NCBI RefSeq assembly: GCF_025152575.1
Contig: NZ_CP102293.1
Coordinates: forward strand, 1,240,001 to 1,304,000
From: Subdoligranulum variabile
GTDB lineage: Bacteria > Bacillota > Clostridia > Oscillospirales > Ruminococcaceae
Reading direction: 5' to 3'
DNA: 64,000 nucleotides
In this document: positions 32,465-41,199 of the stretch, piece after piece
Layout: each line of letters begins with the position of its first letter
Position numbering within the stretch: position 1 is the stretch's first letter
Notes under the pieces: model-generated
Databases searched by the model: none
Seen by the model: the letters and a program-made list of their open reading frames with translations, nothing else
What the model was told of the DNA's origin: nothing
Program-made: the position numbers and the translations under genes

Positions 32465-33241
32465 TCACTGATCTTTGTACTGTTCGTCGCGCATTTTCTT
32501 GACGGTTTCTTCCACCTGGAAACTCTTGTCCAGCACGGGGTAGATGGCCATAAGGCCCAGCAGGGTGGGCAGCCAGCAGCCGGTGATGACCAGCAGCACC
32601 GAGCTGAAGGGCCAGAAGAGGGCCACGATCAGCCAGTAGGCCAGCTGCCAGACGATGCCCAGCGCCGTGCGGGGCAGATACCCCAGGAAGAGCAGCACAG
32701 CGTTTTTGAGCATGCCGCCGAAGGGCAGTTCCAGCAGCGCCACCTGGGCAAAGATGTACTGGGCCAGCCCCGTGAGGAAGACCACGCCCACCAGCAGAGC
32801 CACCAGCATGCCGGCGCCCTGGCCGCTCATGTGGTAGAGGGTGAAGATCTGCATGGCCAGGATCAGACCGCCCAGGGCACCGGGCAGCAGGGCTGCCTTG
32901 GCGTTGCGTTTCCAGGCACGGCGGTAGGTGGTCCACCAGTAGCCCGGCTCATCCCGCAGGCTGCGCAGGATGGTGTCCTGCAGCCCGCAGAGCTGGGGCG
33001 CGGCGATGGCGCCCCCCACCACACCGGCCAGCAGGGCGGGCAGCACCGCGTGGCTGACGATGGAAAACCAGATGCCGAACACAAAGGGCACCGAGCTGAG
33101 CAGGGTAAGCAGGCCGGCCAGCCAGAAGCTGGTCATATCCCGGCCCAGCAGTTCCACAAAGCGGGCAGCGCCCTTCTTGCGGGGGGTATCGGGGTCCACG
33201 CCGGGACCCGGGCGGTCATAGTGCATGTTGAAAAGAGGCAT
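32465..33241 (-). CDS. DUF624 (YesL-like) integral membrane protein
   Basis: A 258-residue protein with about five membrane segments after a cytoplasmic N-terminus of 30 residues. The region FWLAGLLTLLSSVPFVFGIWFSIV and the following GLQDTILRSLRDEPGYWWTTYRRAWKRN are those of DUF624 proteins, which often accompany carbohydrate genes. The function of the family is unknown. It follows the TrmN6-like gene by 17 bases and is the last gene of that unit, before a clear terminator. Confidence 0.75.
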   Translation of the reverse strand: MPLFNMHYDRPGPGVDPDTPRKKGAARFVELLGRDMTSFWLAGLLTLLSSVPFVFGIWFSIVSHAVLPALLAGVVGGAIAAPQLCGLQDTILRSLRDEPGYWWTTYRRAWKRNAKAALLPGALGGLILAMQIFTLYHMSGQGAGMLVALLVGVVFLTGLAQYIFAQVALLELPFGGMLKNAVLLFLGYLPRTALGIVWQLAYWLIVALFWPFSSVLLVITGCWLPTLLGLMAIYPVLDKSFQVEETVKKMRDEQYKDQ

Positions 33242-33258
33242 GTTCTTTCTCCTTTATT

Positions 33259-33942
33259 TTATACTCCGTAGCGGGCGGCGCCGGTCTCCACCAGCAGGTC
33301 GGGTTCCAGCCGCAGTCCGGGGCGTCGGCCTTTCTGGGCCTCCACCACAAAGAGCCAGGGGGTGCTCCCCGGGCGCTGGCGGGCAAAGGCCAGCCGTTTG
33401 GGTTCCAGCCGGGCGGCCCGCAGGGTGCAGAGCACCTCGGCCAGCTGGTCGGGCCGGTGGCAGAGGGTGAACCGTCCCCCCTCCCGCAGGGCCCGGGCGG
33501 CGGCCTGCACGGCGTCCTCCAGGGTGCAGCTGTCGGTGTGGCGGGCGGCGGCCCGCACCGGGTCGGGGCTGCGGGGTCCGGCGGCAAAATAGGGCGGGTT
33601 GCAGGCGGCGAAATCGTACCACCCCTGCTCGGGGCCCGCCCGGCAGAAATCCCGCAGGTCGGCGCAGAGAGGGCGGATATGGTCAGCACCGTTTTCCCCC
33701 ACCGCCGCGGCGCAGAGGGCGCTGGCATCGGGGTCCAGTTCCACCGCCGTGCAGGGTCCGCGGTGGCCCTCGTCGTGCCAGACCAGCGCCACGATGCCGC
33801 ACCCGCTGCACAGGTCCACCGCCCGCTGCCGGGGTTTGGGCAGGGCGAACCGGGCCAGCAGCAGGGCGTCCGAGCCGAAGGTCGCCCCCGGCGCCGTGAA
33901 GACTTTGGTGCCGTGGTCCAGGATCTCGGGATTATTCAGCAT
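33259..33942 (-). CDS. TrmN6-like SAM-dependent methyltransferase
   Basis: A 227-residue Rossmann methyltransferase. Motif I is DLCSGCGIVAL (43-53), the second acidic strand is AVELDPDA, and the catalytic motif is NPPY near residue 114, which is typical for methylation of adenine N6. The pattern is that of the tRNA1(Val) A37 N6-methyltransferase family (YfiC/TrmN6). The protein starts LDHGTKVFTAPGATFGSDALLLARF, a family mark. It overlaps the Nudix gene by 11 bases. Confidence 0.82.
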   Translation of the reverse strand: MLNNPEILDHGTKVFTAPGATFGSDALLLARFALPKPRQRAVDLCSGCGIVALVWHDEGHRGPCTAVELDPDASALCAAAVGENGADHIRPLCADLRDFCRAGPEQGWYDFAACNPPYFAAGPRSPDPVRAAARHTDSCTLEDAVQAAARALREGGRFTLCHRPDQLAEVLCTLRAARLEPKRLAFARQRPGSTPWLFVVEAQKGRRPGLRLEPDLLVETGAARYGV

Positions 33943-34477
33943 GTTCTTTGCGCAGCAGGGCGTATTTCATCAGGCCCACCTGGGTCTTGGAGTCCCGGAT
34001 GGTGCCGTCCAGCACCATGGCCAGGGCTTTCTCAAAGGGCATCTTCACCACGTCCAGGAACTCGTCGGGGTCAAGATGCTGGTTCACGGGGTGCAGCCCG
34101 TCGGCGGCCCAGAGGTAGATCTTCTCGCTGTCGTAGCCCACCGTGGCGTACACCACGCCCAGGTCGGTGAAGTGGTCGGCGGTCAGACCGCACTCCTCCC
34201 CCAGTTCCCGCTTGGCGGCCTCGAAGGGGTCCTCCCCCGCCTCCAGCTTGCCGGCGGGCAGTTCCCAGATCTCTTCCCCCATGGCATAGCGGAACTGGCG
34301 GACCATGTAGACGTTGCCCTCGGCATCCACCGGCAGGATGCAGGCCCCGCCGTGATGGTGGACCACCTCCCGGGTGCTGGTGTTGCCGTTTTCCAGCCGG
34401 ACGGTGTCCAGCGTGACCCGGATGACCCGGCCGTTGAAGATTTCTTTGCTTTCCAGCATGGTTTCGGTATGCGCCAT
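33932..34477 (-). CDS. Nudix hydrolase, ADP-ribose pyrophosphatase type
   Basis: A 181-residue protein with a full Nudix box (GKLEAGEDPFEAAKRELGEE, near residues 74-93) and the upstream GACILPVDAEGNVYMVRQFRYAMGEEIWELPAG that is typical of NudF-type ADP-ribose hydrolases. It clears ADP-ribose formed by NAD turnover. It is preceded by a good promoter at 34511-34539 and shares an 11-base overlap with the TrmN6-like gene, so the two and the DUF624 gene form one operon. Confidence 0.85.
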   Translation of the reverse strand: MAHTETMLESKEIFNGRVIRVTLDTVRLENGNTSTREVVHHHGGACILPVDAEGNVYMVRQFRYAMGEEIWELPAGKLEAGEDPFEAAKRELGEECGLTADHFTDLGVVYATVGYDSEKIYLWAADGLHPVNQHLDPDEFLDVVKMPFEKALAMVLDGTIRDSKTQVGLMKYALLRKEHAE

Positions 34478-34510
34478 GATGCAGTGCTCCTTTGCGGTTG
34501 GTTTGTCCCT

Positions 34511-34539
34511 ATTGTACCGCAGCGGCGGGCAGGAATCAA
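34511..34539 (-). promoter_or_regulatory. Promoter of the Nudix operon
   Basis: TTGATT (34539-34534) and TACAAT (34516-34511) on the - strand are 17 bases apart, about 30 bases upstream of the Nudix start. Confidence 0.6.
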
Positions 34540-34552
34540 CCGGGTCTTACGC

Positions 34553-34592
34553 AAAAACCAAAGCGGGGTCCGCATGACTGCGGGCCCCGCTC
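34553..34592 (-). terminator. Terminator of the pst-phoU operon
   Basis: A 13-bp stem (34591-34579 with 34574-34562) with a four-base loop, then a T-rich run on the - strand, lies downstream of phoU. Confidence 0.8.
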
Positions 34593-34638
34593 TGGTTGGT
34601 ATAGGAAAATAAGGGAATGGTTTGGAAATCGGCGCGTG

Positions 34639-35325
34639 TTACACGATCTTGCGCGATTTGTGCACGCCGGTCTTGAGGAATTCCACCCACTCGGCCACGT
34701 TGACGGCGTGGTCGCCCAGGCGTTCCAGGTATTTGCTGATCATGAACAGATCCAGCGCGGTCTCGGCATCGGAGGGATGGGCCGCAATGTACTGGGCGAT
34801 CTCGCCGCTGATCTTGCGGAACATAGCGTCGCAGTCGTCATCCTTGGCGATGACCTGGGCCGCCATGGACAGATCCACCTGCACGTAGGAGGCGATGGCA
34901 TCCTTGACCATATGCAGGGCCACCTCGCCCATCCGGTCCAGATCTTCCAGCACGCCCACGCTGCGGGCCCCCTCGGGATGCAGGTGGAGGGTGATCTCGG
35001 CAATGTCGCTGGCCTGGTCGGCGATGCGCTCGATGTCGGTGACCATCTTCAGGGCGGTGGAGACCTTGCGCAGGTCCCCCGCCACCGGCTGCTGGCGCAG
35101 GAACAGCGTCAGGCAGCGGTGCTCGATCTCGTGTTCGGCGGCGTCGATCTCGCTGTCCCGGGCGATGACGCTGCGGGCCAGTTCGATGTCGCCGTTGCGC
35201 AGGGCGGTCATGGCGCTCTCGATGGCGCCGCCCGCCGCGTGGCCCATCCGGGCCAGCATGGTGTCAAGCTGCATGAGCTCGGCGTCGTAAACCTTGCGGC
35301 TGCTGTAGGGCATAGTAAAAGCCAT
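34639..35325 (-). CDS. phoU: Phosphate signalling protein PhoU
   Basis: A 228-residue protein made of two three-helix bundles. Each bundle carries the acidic metal-binding motif: residues ALKMVTDIERIADQASDIAE in the first half and LFMISKYLERLGDHAVNVAEW in the second. PhoU links the Pst transporter to the PhoR sensor and keeps the Pho response low when phosphate is plentiful. It is the last gene of the pst operon, 15 bases after pstB. The Na/Pi cotransporter across the control region has a similar domain of its own. Confidence 0.95.
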   Translation of the reverse strand: MAFTMPYSSRKVYDAELMQLDTMLARMGHAAGGAIESAMTALRNGDIELARSVIARDSEIDAAEHEIEHRCLTLFLRQQPVAGDLRKVSTALKMVTDIERIADQASDIAEITLHLHPEGARSVGVLEDLDRMGEVALHMVKDAIASYVQVDLSMAAQVIAKDDDCDAMFRKISGEIAQYIAAHPSDAETALDLFMISKYLERLGDHAVNVAEWVEFLKTGVHKSRKIV

Positions 35326-35340
35326 AATCTTCTCCTTCCA

Positions 35341-36093
35341 TCAACCGAAACGGCCGGAGATGTAATCTTCGGTGCGCTTGTCCACAGGGGTGGCAAAGAC
35401 ACTCTCGGTGGGCCCCATCTCCACCAGTTCGCCCAGCAGGAAGAAGGCCGTCTTGTCGGAGATACGCGCCGCCTGCTGCATGTTGTGGGTGACCATGATG
35501 ATGGTGTAGTTTTCTTTCAGTTCCATCGCCAGCTCCTCCACTTTGGAGGTGGAGATGGGGTCCAGGGCCGAGGTGGGCTCATCCATGAGCAGCACTTCGG
35601 GTTCCACGGCCAGGGCTCGGGCAATGCACAGACGCTGCTGCTGACCGCCCGACATGCCCAGGGCGCTCTTGTTCAGCCGGTCCTTGACCTCGTCCCAGAT
35701 GGCGGCGTCCCGCAGGCTCCGCTCCACAATCTCGTCCAGCTGGGCCTTGTTGTGGATGCCGTGGGTGCGGGGACCGTAGGCGATGTTGTCGTAGATGGAC
35801 ATGGGAAAGGGATTGGGTTTCTGGAACACCATACCCACCCGCTTGCGCAGCACGTTGACGTCCATCTTGTCCTTATAGATGTCCACGCCGTCCAGCAGGA
35901 TGTCGCCGGAGATGCGGCAGCCCTCCACCAGATCGTTCATCCGGTTCAGGCTCTTCAGGAAGGTGGATTTGCCGCAGCCCGAGGGGCCGATGAAGGCAGT
36001 GATCTCCTTTTCGGGAATGGAGATGTTGATATTTTTCAGGGCATGGAAGCTGCCGTAGTACAGATCCATGTTTTTGACTTCGAATTTATTCAC
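35341..36093 (-). CDS. pstB: Phosphate ABC transporter ATPase PstB
   Basis: A 250-residue ABC ATPase. It has the Walker [10 protein letters not shown] near residue 36, the PstB-type Q-loop [18 protein letters not shown], the signature SGGQQQR and the Walker [13 protein letters not shown]. It drives phosphate import through PstC and PstA. I chose the GTG at 36093 because it gives the standard PstB start ([13 protein letters not shown]) with GAGGGGG upstream; the longer open frame runs into pstA and would be spurious. Confidence 0.95.
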   Translation of the reverse strand: MNKFEVKNMDLYYGSFHALKNINISIPEKEITAFIGPSGCGKSTFLKSLNRMNDLVEGCRISGDILLDGVDIYKDKMDVNVLRKRVGMVFQKPNPFPMSIYDNIAYGPRTHGIHNKAQLDEIVERSLRDAAIWDEVKDRLNKSALGMSGGQQQRLCIARALAVEPEVLLMDEPTSALDPISTSKVEELAMELKENYTIIMVTHNMQQAARISDKTAFFLLGELVEMGPTESVFATPVDKRTEDYISGRFG

Positions 36094-36110
36094 GGTAGGT
36101 CCCCCTCGTG

Positions 36111-37025
36111 TTAATGTTTGGCCAGTTTGCGCGCGATGAAGCTGGACAGGCAGTTGATGGCCAGCACCAGCACCAGCAGCACCACGGCGGTGCCGTAGGT
36201 GGCGTCCACATGCAGGCCCTCGCTGGAGAGCAGGTACATGTGCACGGCCAGGGTGCGGGTGGAGCTGAAGACGCTTTCGGGGATCTTGGCCACCGAGCTG
36301 GCGGTGTAGATCAGGGCAGCGGTCTCGCCCACGATGCGTCCCGTGGCCAGGATGATGCCGGACAGGATGCCGGGCATGGCGCTGGGCAGCACGATGGTGA
36401 AGACCGTGCGCAGCTTGCCGGCGCCCAGGCCGAAGGAGCCTTCGCGGTAGGAATCCGGCACGGCGATGAGGGCTTCCTCGGTGGTGCGCATGATGACGGG
36501 CAGCACCATGATGGCCAGGGTGAAGGCGCCGGCGATGAGGCTGTAGCCCCAGTGGAGCTGGGTGACGAAGAACAGCATGCCGAACAGGCCGTAGACGATG
36601 GAGGGGATGCCCTGCAGGGTCTCGGTGGTGACGCGGACCACCCGCACCAGCTTGTTGCCGCGCTTGGCGTACTCCACCAGCCAGATGGCGGCGAAGATGC
36701 CCAGGGGCGTGGCGATGACCAGGGAGAAGGCGGTCATGAGGACGGTGTTGATGAGGGCAGGCATGAGGGAGACGTTGTCGGAGTTGTATTCCCACTCAAA
36801 CAGGGAGGGTTTGAGATTGGGAATGCCCATGACGAGGATGTAGCCGATGAGGAAGAGCAGCACGGCGGCGGTGAGCAGGGCGGCCAGGCGCACCAGCCAC
36901 CGCAGGACACCGGCCTGGACCCGGGCCGCCGTGCGGTTGCGGTTGCCCTGGGGGAAGACCATGCGGGCGTTGACTTTGCCCAGACTGGCGGCCTTTTCGT
37001 TGCCGCCCACGGTGATCTCAGGCAT
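36111..37025 (-). CDS. pstA: Phosphate ABC transporter permease PstA
   Basis: A 304-residue permease with six membrane segments. The cytoplasmic loop that meets PstB is [25 protein letters not shown]. Early parts have [24 protein letters not shown] and the late part has [14 protein letters not shown]. The N-terminal 30 residues form a longer cytoplasmic tail than in E. coli PstA. It overlaps the pstC stop by 8 bases. Confidence 0.93.
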   Translation of the reverse strand: MPEITVGGNEKAASLGKVNARMVFPQGNRNRTAARVQAGVLRWLVRLAALLTAAVLLFLIGYILVMGIPNLKPSLFEWEYNSDNVSLMPALINTVLMTAFSLVIATPLGIFAAIWLVEYAKRGNKLVRVVRVTTETLQGIPSIVYGLFGMLFFVTQLHWGYSLIAGAFTLAIMVLPVIMRTTEEALIAVPDSYREGSFGLGAGKLRTVFTIVLPSAMPGILSGIILATGRIVGETAALIYTASSVAKIPESVFSSTRTLAVHMYLLSSEGLHVDATYGTAVVLLVLVLAINCLSSFIARKLAKH

Positions 37026-37920
37026 TCTTGCTGCCCCCTTTCACGATGCTGAAGCAGAGGTTGATGAGCAGGATGAAAACGAAGAGCACCACGCCGGTGG
37101 CGATGAGGGCCTCCCGGTGAAGGTCGGCGGCATAGCCCATCTCGATGACGATGTTGGAAGTCATGGTGCGCAGGCCCTGGAACAGCCCCTTGGGCATCCA
37201 GGTCTGGTTGCCGGCCACCATGACCACGGCCATGGTCTCGCCGATGGCGCGGCCGATGCCCAGGATCACCGCCGAGAGCACACCGCTCTTGGCGGCGGGC
37301 AGCACGGCGAAGAAGACGCTGCGCTCATGGGTGGCGCCCAGGGCCAGGCTGCCTTCATAGTAGCTGGCGGGCACGGCGTCCAGGCTGGTCTTGCTCACCG
37401 TGATGATGGTGGGCAGGATCATGATGCCCAGCAGCAGGGCGGCGGTGAAGAGGCTCATGCCCTTGCCGCTCTTGACGCCCAGCACATCCTTGAAGAAGTC
37501 GCTCTTGACCATCGCCTGGACGGCGGGGACCATGACCACCATGCCGAAGAAGCCGTAGACCACCGACGGGATGCCGGCCAGCAGCTGCACAGCGGGCAGC
37601 ATGACCTTGTTAACGGCGGGGGAGGCAAACTTGGACATGTAGACGGCGGTGAGCAGTCCGATGGGCACGCCCACGATGATGGCGCCCGCCGTGACGTAGA
37701 TGGAGCCCAGGATCATGGGCAGGATGCCGTAGATGTCGTTGCCGGGCTTCCAGGTGGTGCCCAGCAGGAACTTCAGGGGTCCGATCTCAAAGATGGTGGG
37801 CAGGCCGTTGGCGAACAGGAAGATACAGATCAGCGCGACGGCCAGAATCGAGATGCAGGCACAGGCGGTAAAGACGCCCTGCATGACCCATTCCCGGGTC
37901 TTGGCGGTTTTCGTTTTCAT
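37018..37920 (-). CDS. pstC: Phosphate ABC transporter permease PstC
   Basis: A 300-residue permease with six membrane segments and the EAA-type loop VSKTSLDAVPASYYEGSLAL. The second half has GIGRAIGETMAVVMVAGN, a mark of the family. ATG 37920 is preferred; a GTG at 37932 would be just one base from AAGGAGC. With PstA it forms the channel for phosphate. A stem-loop lies between pstS and this gene. Confidence 0.92.
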   Translation of the reverse strand: MKTKTAKTREWVMQGVFTACACISILAVALICIFLFANGLPTIFEIGPLKFLLGTTWKPGNDIYGILPMILGSIYVTAGAIIVGVPIGLLTAVYMSKFASPAVNKVMLPAVQLLAGIPSVVYGFFGMVVMVPAVQAMVKSDFFKDVLGVKSGKGMSLFTAALLLGIMILPTIITVSKTSLDAVPASYYEGSLALGATHERSVFFAVLPAAKSGVLSAVILGIGRAIGETMAVVMVAGNQTWMPKGLFQGLRTMTSNIVIEMGYAADLHREALIATGVVLFVFILLINLCFSIVKGGSKNA

Positions 37921-37973
37921 TTTCCTATACACGCTCCTTGGGGTTCAGCGAAAAACCTGTGGGGTTCTACCAT

Positions 37974-38009
37974 AAAAAGCGGCTGTCACCGCCGGAGCTG
38001 CAACAGCCG
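37974..38009 (-). terminator. Stem-loop between pstS and pstC
   Basis: CGGCTGT/ACAGCCG arms (38009-38003 with 37986-37980) enclose a second GC-rich pairing and are followed by CTTTTT on the - strand. It could be a partial terminator that gives more PstS than PstC, PstA and PstB. Confidence 0.55.
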
Positions 38010-38028
38010 TTGAGGGGGATGGCGGGAC

Positions 38029-38985
38029 TTACTGGAGGTCAGACCAGACAGTGGTCTCGCCGGTGTAGATGCTCTTGATCTGATCCACGGTCAGGTCGGC
38101 AGTGGTGTTGGCGGGGTTGACCACCACCGCGATGCCGTCCATGGCCAGAACGGTGGCCTGGGCACCCTCGGAAGTCTCGGTGTCCTTCAGTTCACGGCTG
38201 GCCATACCGATGGTGTAGGTGCCGTCCAGGGCGCCGGTCACACCGGTGGTGGAGTCGGTGGTCAGCAGCTCAATGGTGGCATTGGGGTTGACGGTCTTGT
38301 AGGCCTCGATGAGCTTCTCCATCAGAGGAGAGACAGAGGAGGAACCGCCCACCGTGATGCTGCCGCTGGGCTGGGTGGAGGTGTACTCGGTGCCTTCGCC
38401 GCCGATGTAGCCTTCCTCGGTGGCCAGGGCCTGGCCGTCAGGGCTCATGCAGTAGGCGATGAAGTCCACAGCCACCGCATCGGTGGGCTCGCCGTTGGTG
38501 ACGATGTTGAAGGGACGGGCCAGGGTGTAAGTACCGTTGGAGACGTTTTCGGAAGTGGCTTCCACGCCGCCCACGGTGACGGCCTTGACGGTGTCGTTCA
38601 GAGAGCCCAGGCTGATGTAGCCGATGGCGGTCTCATCGTTGGCCACGGCGGTCATGACGCCGTTGGTAGAGCTCTGGATGGCGGCGGCCTCGGTGGTCAT
38701 GTCGACCTTCTCGCCGGCGTCGTTCTTTTCTTCCACACCGGTCAGCTCGATGAAGGCGCCGCGGGTGCCGGAACCATCTTCACGGGAGATGACCGTGATG
38801 TCCTGGTCGGCGTCGAAGTCACCGGCAGCCTCGGCCTCGGTGGACGCGGAAGCGGCTTCGCTGGTGGAGGCGGCGGTGCTCTCCGAGGAGGCGGCCTCGC
38901 TGGAGGAGGCGGTGCTGCCGCAGGCAGCCAGGCTCAGGGCCATGCTGGCGGCGAGAACAGAAGCAACGACAGAAGTACGTTTCAT
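38029..38985 (-). CDS. pstS: Phosphate-binding lipoprotein PstS, with its two halves in swapped order
   Basis: A 318-residue lipoprotein with a signal peptide and lipobox LSLAAC (Cys22), then a Ser/Glu/Ala linker of about 35 residues. The binding domain is in reversed order: the segment normally in the second half (ITVISREDGSGTRGAFIEL at 63-81, IGYISLGSLND, ARPFNIVTNGEP, SPDGQ) comes first. The segment normally at the N-terminus (GSITVGGSSSVSPLMEKLIE at 208-227, GMASRELKD, DGIAVVVNP, IKSIYTGETTVWSDL) comes last. All phosphate-binding motifs remain, so it should work as the receptor of the Pst importer. This is a circular permutation of the common PstS fold. Confidence 0.9.
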   Translation of the reverse strand: MKRTSVVASVLAASMALSLAACGSTASSSEAASSESTAASTSEAASASTEAEAAGDFDADQDITVISREDGSGTRGAFIELTGVEEKNDAGEKVDMTTEAAAIQSSTNGVMTAVANDETAIGYISLGSLNDTVKAVTVGGVEATSENVSNGTYTLARPFNIVTNGEPTDAVAVDFIAYCMSPDGQALATEEGYIGGEGTEYTSTQPSGSITVGGSSSVSPLMEKLIEAYKTVNPNATIELLTTDSTTGVTGALDGTYTIGMASRELKDTETSEGAQATVLAMDGIAVVVNPANTTADLTVDQIKSIYTGETTVWSDLQ

Positions 38986-39354
38986 AACTATTTCTTCTCC
39001 CTTTTAACCAAATCTCTATGTGTTCTTTTGGTAGTTTTGCTGCCCCCTTTCGTCCGGGAGCACGTTCATTGTACCGCGAAACATTTTTTGAATCGACCAT
39101 AGTGGCGTACAATCGGCGTAAAGAATGCGCAAAGTGCACAATCCAAATGCAAAGAAATTGTAAAATAGGTAAAACTTTCGCAAAAAAGAGCCCGTCCCGG
39201 CCCCAAAAATGACGTTTGGCGGCTCATTTTACACAGATTTTACAAAACCTTTACCGTTCCCTGCTGGTGCGGCGGCGAAACAATACATTATAATAGAGAA
39301 CGGTATAGGGCGCGGAATTGTGCCGCGCGGTTTTTACAAAACCTGAATAAGAGA
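38986..39354. promoter_or_regulatory. Divergent Pho control region
   Basis: This 369-base region separates pstS (- strand) from the Na/Pi cotransporter (+ strand). The + side has three TTTAC(A/C) repeats at 39228, 39239 and 39250, exactly 11 bases apart, and a perfect TATAAT at 39289-39294. Towards pstS the reverse-strand repeats TTTACA, TTTGCA and ATTGTG start at 39164, 39153 and 39142 with the same period. A TACAAT lies at 39073-39068. Direct repeats spaced by 11 bases are the form of PhoB/PhoP boxes. Confidence 0.65.
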
Positions 39355-41181
39355 ATGGATGTGTACTACGAGATGAGCATTTTCAACGTGTTCACCCTCA
39401 TGGGCGGCATTGCCATGTTCCTGTATGGCATGGACCTGATGGGGAAAGCTCTGGAACAGACCGCCGGCAGCAAGCTGCAGGGGATCCTGTCCTCGATGAC
39501 CTCCAGCCCCATCCGGGGTCTTCTGCTGGGCATGGCGGTCACCGCCGTCATTCAGTCCAGCGGTGCCACCACCGTCATGGCCGTGGGCTTCGTCAACTCC
39601 GGCCTGATGGAGCTGCACCAGGCCATCGGCGTCATCATGGGTGCCAACATCGGCACCACCGTCACCGGCTGGCTGCTCTCCCTGTCCGGCCTGGAAGGGG
39701 ACAGCTTCTTCATCAACATGCTCAACCCCAATGCCTGGAGCCCCATCCTGGGCTTCATCGGCATCTGGATGTTCATGCTGGGCAAGGACCGCAAGCGCGG
39801 CATCGGCCAGATCATGCTGGGCTTTGCCATCCTCATGGCCGGCATGAACACCATGTCCACCTCCATGGCTCCTCTGGCCGATGAGCAGTGGTTCATGGAC
39901 CTCTTCCTCAGCTTCTCCAACCCCATCCTGGGCGTGGTGGCCGGCGCGGTGCTCACCGCCATCCTCCAGTCCTCCTCCGCCTCGGTGGGTATCCTCCAGG
40001 CCCTGAGCAGCACCGGCGCGGTGACCTACTCTGCCGCCGTGCCCATCATCATGGGCCAGAACATCGGCACCACCGTCACGGCGCTGATCTCCTCCACCGG
40101 TGCCAACAAGAACGCCAAACGCACCGCCTTTGTGCATCTCTACTTCAACCTCATCGGCACCGTGGTGTTCCTGTGCGGTTTCTACGGCCTGAACGCCCTC
40201 ATCGGCTTCAGCTTCTTTAACGAAAACGCCAACACCTTCGGCATTGCCATCGTGCACACCGTCTTCAACGTGGTGACCACCGCCCTGCTGCTGCCCTTCA
40301 ACCGGCTGCTGGAGCGCCTGGCCATCATGACGGTGCCCGATTCCCCGGCGGACAAGGTGGAAGAGCATGCCCTGCTGGACCAGCGTCTGCTCACCACCCC
40401 CTCGGTGGCGGTCAACCGCGCCATGCTGGTGGGCGGCGATATGGCCGAGATCTGCCGCACTTCCCTGCTGCAGGCCATGTCCACCACCCGCAAGTGGGAT
40501 GACGCCATTGCCGACGAAGTCCGCCGCAAGGAGGACGCCGTGGACCACTACGAGGACGCCCTGGGCACCTATCTGGTGCAGCTGTCCAGCCGCTCGCTGA
40601 GCAAGGAGGACACCCGTACCACCAACACCCTGCTGCACACCATCGGCGATTTCGAGCGGATCTCCGACCACTCGGTGAACCTGCTGGAGGCCGCCGAGGA
40701 GATCCGGGACAAGAATATCCGCTTCAGCGACGAGGCCCTGGACGATCTGAGCGTGCTGGAAGCGGCGCTGCAGGACATCGTCAACCGTACGGTGGACGCC
40801 TTCCAGAAACACGACTGCTATGCCGCCGGCAAGATCGAGCCGCTGGAGGAGGTCGTGGACGGCCTGGTGCGGGAGGTCAAGACCCGGCACATCGCCCGTC
40901 TGCAGGCGGGCACCTGCACCATCGAGTACGGCTTCGTGCTGGATGACCTGCTCACCGACTACGAGCGCATTGCCGACCACTGCTCCAACATCGCGGTGGC
41001 CATGATCGAGGTGGCGGACGACAAGTTCGACACCCACGAGTACCTCAACAACATCAAAAACGGCGGCAGCGTCAAATTTGAGCAGCGGTACGAGAAGTAC
41101 CGCGGCCGCTACACCTTCCCCCCGGAGGGTTCCGCCGAATCTGAGCCTGCCGCGGTTTCCGCTCCTGCCGGACAGGCCTAA
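39355..41181 (+). CDS. Na/Pi cotransporter family protein with PhoU-like domain
   Basis: A 608-residue protein. Residues 1-320 hold eight or more membrane segments with the two inverted QSS repeats of Na/phosphate cotransporters (AVIQSSGATTVMAVGF near residue 63 and AILQSSSASVGILQAL near residue 205). Residues about 340-570 form a PhoU-like helical domain (LHTIGDFERISDHSVNLLEA, then DYERIADHCSNIAVAM). It likely moves phosphate with sodium and senses or is controlled through its PhoU part. The ATG at 39373 (MSIFNVFTLMGG) is an alternative start that fits most homologues. It shares the Pho control region with pstS and is followed by the phoB and phoR genes. Confidence 0.9.
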   Translation: MDVYYEMSIFNVFTLMGGIAMFLYGMDLMGKALEQTAGSKLQGILSSMTSSPIRGLLLGMAVTAVIQSSGATTVMAVGFVNSGLMELHQAIGVIMGANIGTTVTGWLLSLSGLEGDSFFINMLNPNAWSPILGFIGIWMFMLGKDRKRGIGQIMLGFAILMAGMNTMSTSMAPLADEQWFMDLFLSFSNPILGVVAGAVLTAILQSSSASVGILQALSSTGAVTYSAAVPIIMGQNIGTTVTALISSTGANKNAKRTAFVHLYFNLIGTVVFLCGFYGLNALIGFSFFNENANTFGIAIVHTVFNVVTTALLLPFNRLLERLAIMTVPDSPADKVEEHALLDQRLLTTPSVAVNRAMLVGGDMAEICRTSLLQAMSTTRKWDDAIADEVRRKEDAVDHYEDALGTYLVQLSSRSLSKEDTRTTNTLLHTIGDFERISDHSVNLLEAAEEIRDKNIRFSDEALDDLSVLEAALQDIVNRTVDAFQKHDCYAAGKIEPLEEVVDGLVREVKTRHIARLQAGTCTIEYGFVLDDLLTDYERIADHCSNIAVAMIEVADDKFDTHEYLNNIKNGGSVKFEQRYEKYRGRYTFPPEGSAESEPAAVSAPAGQA

Positions 41182-41199
41182 AAGGAGTTTGGAATTTTC

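Noticed and set aside
35341..36795. Extended PstB starting far upstream
   Set aside because: The extra part overlaps pstA in another frame and has no domain. The GTG at 36093 gives the standard PstB N-terminus.
36108..37052. Asp/Gly/His-rich + strand frame over pstA
   Set aside because: It is a mirror of the membrane segments of PstA read on the other strand.
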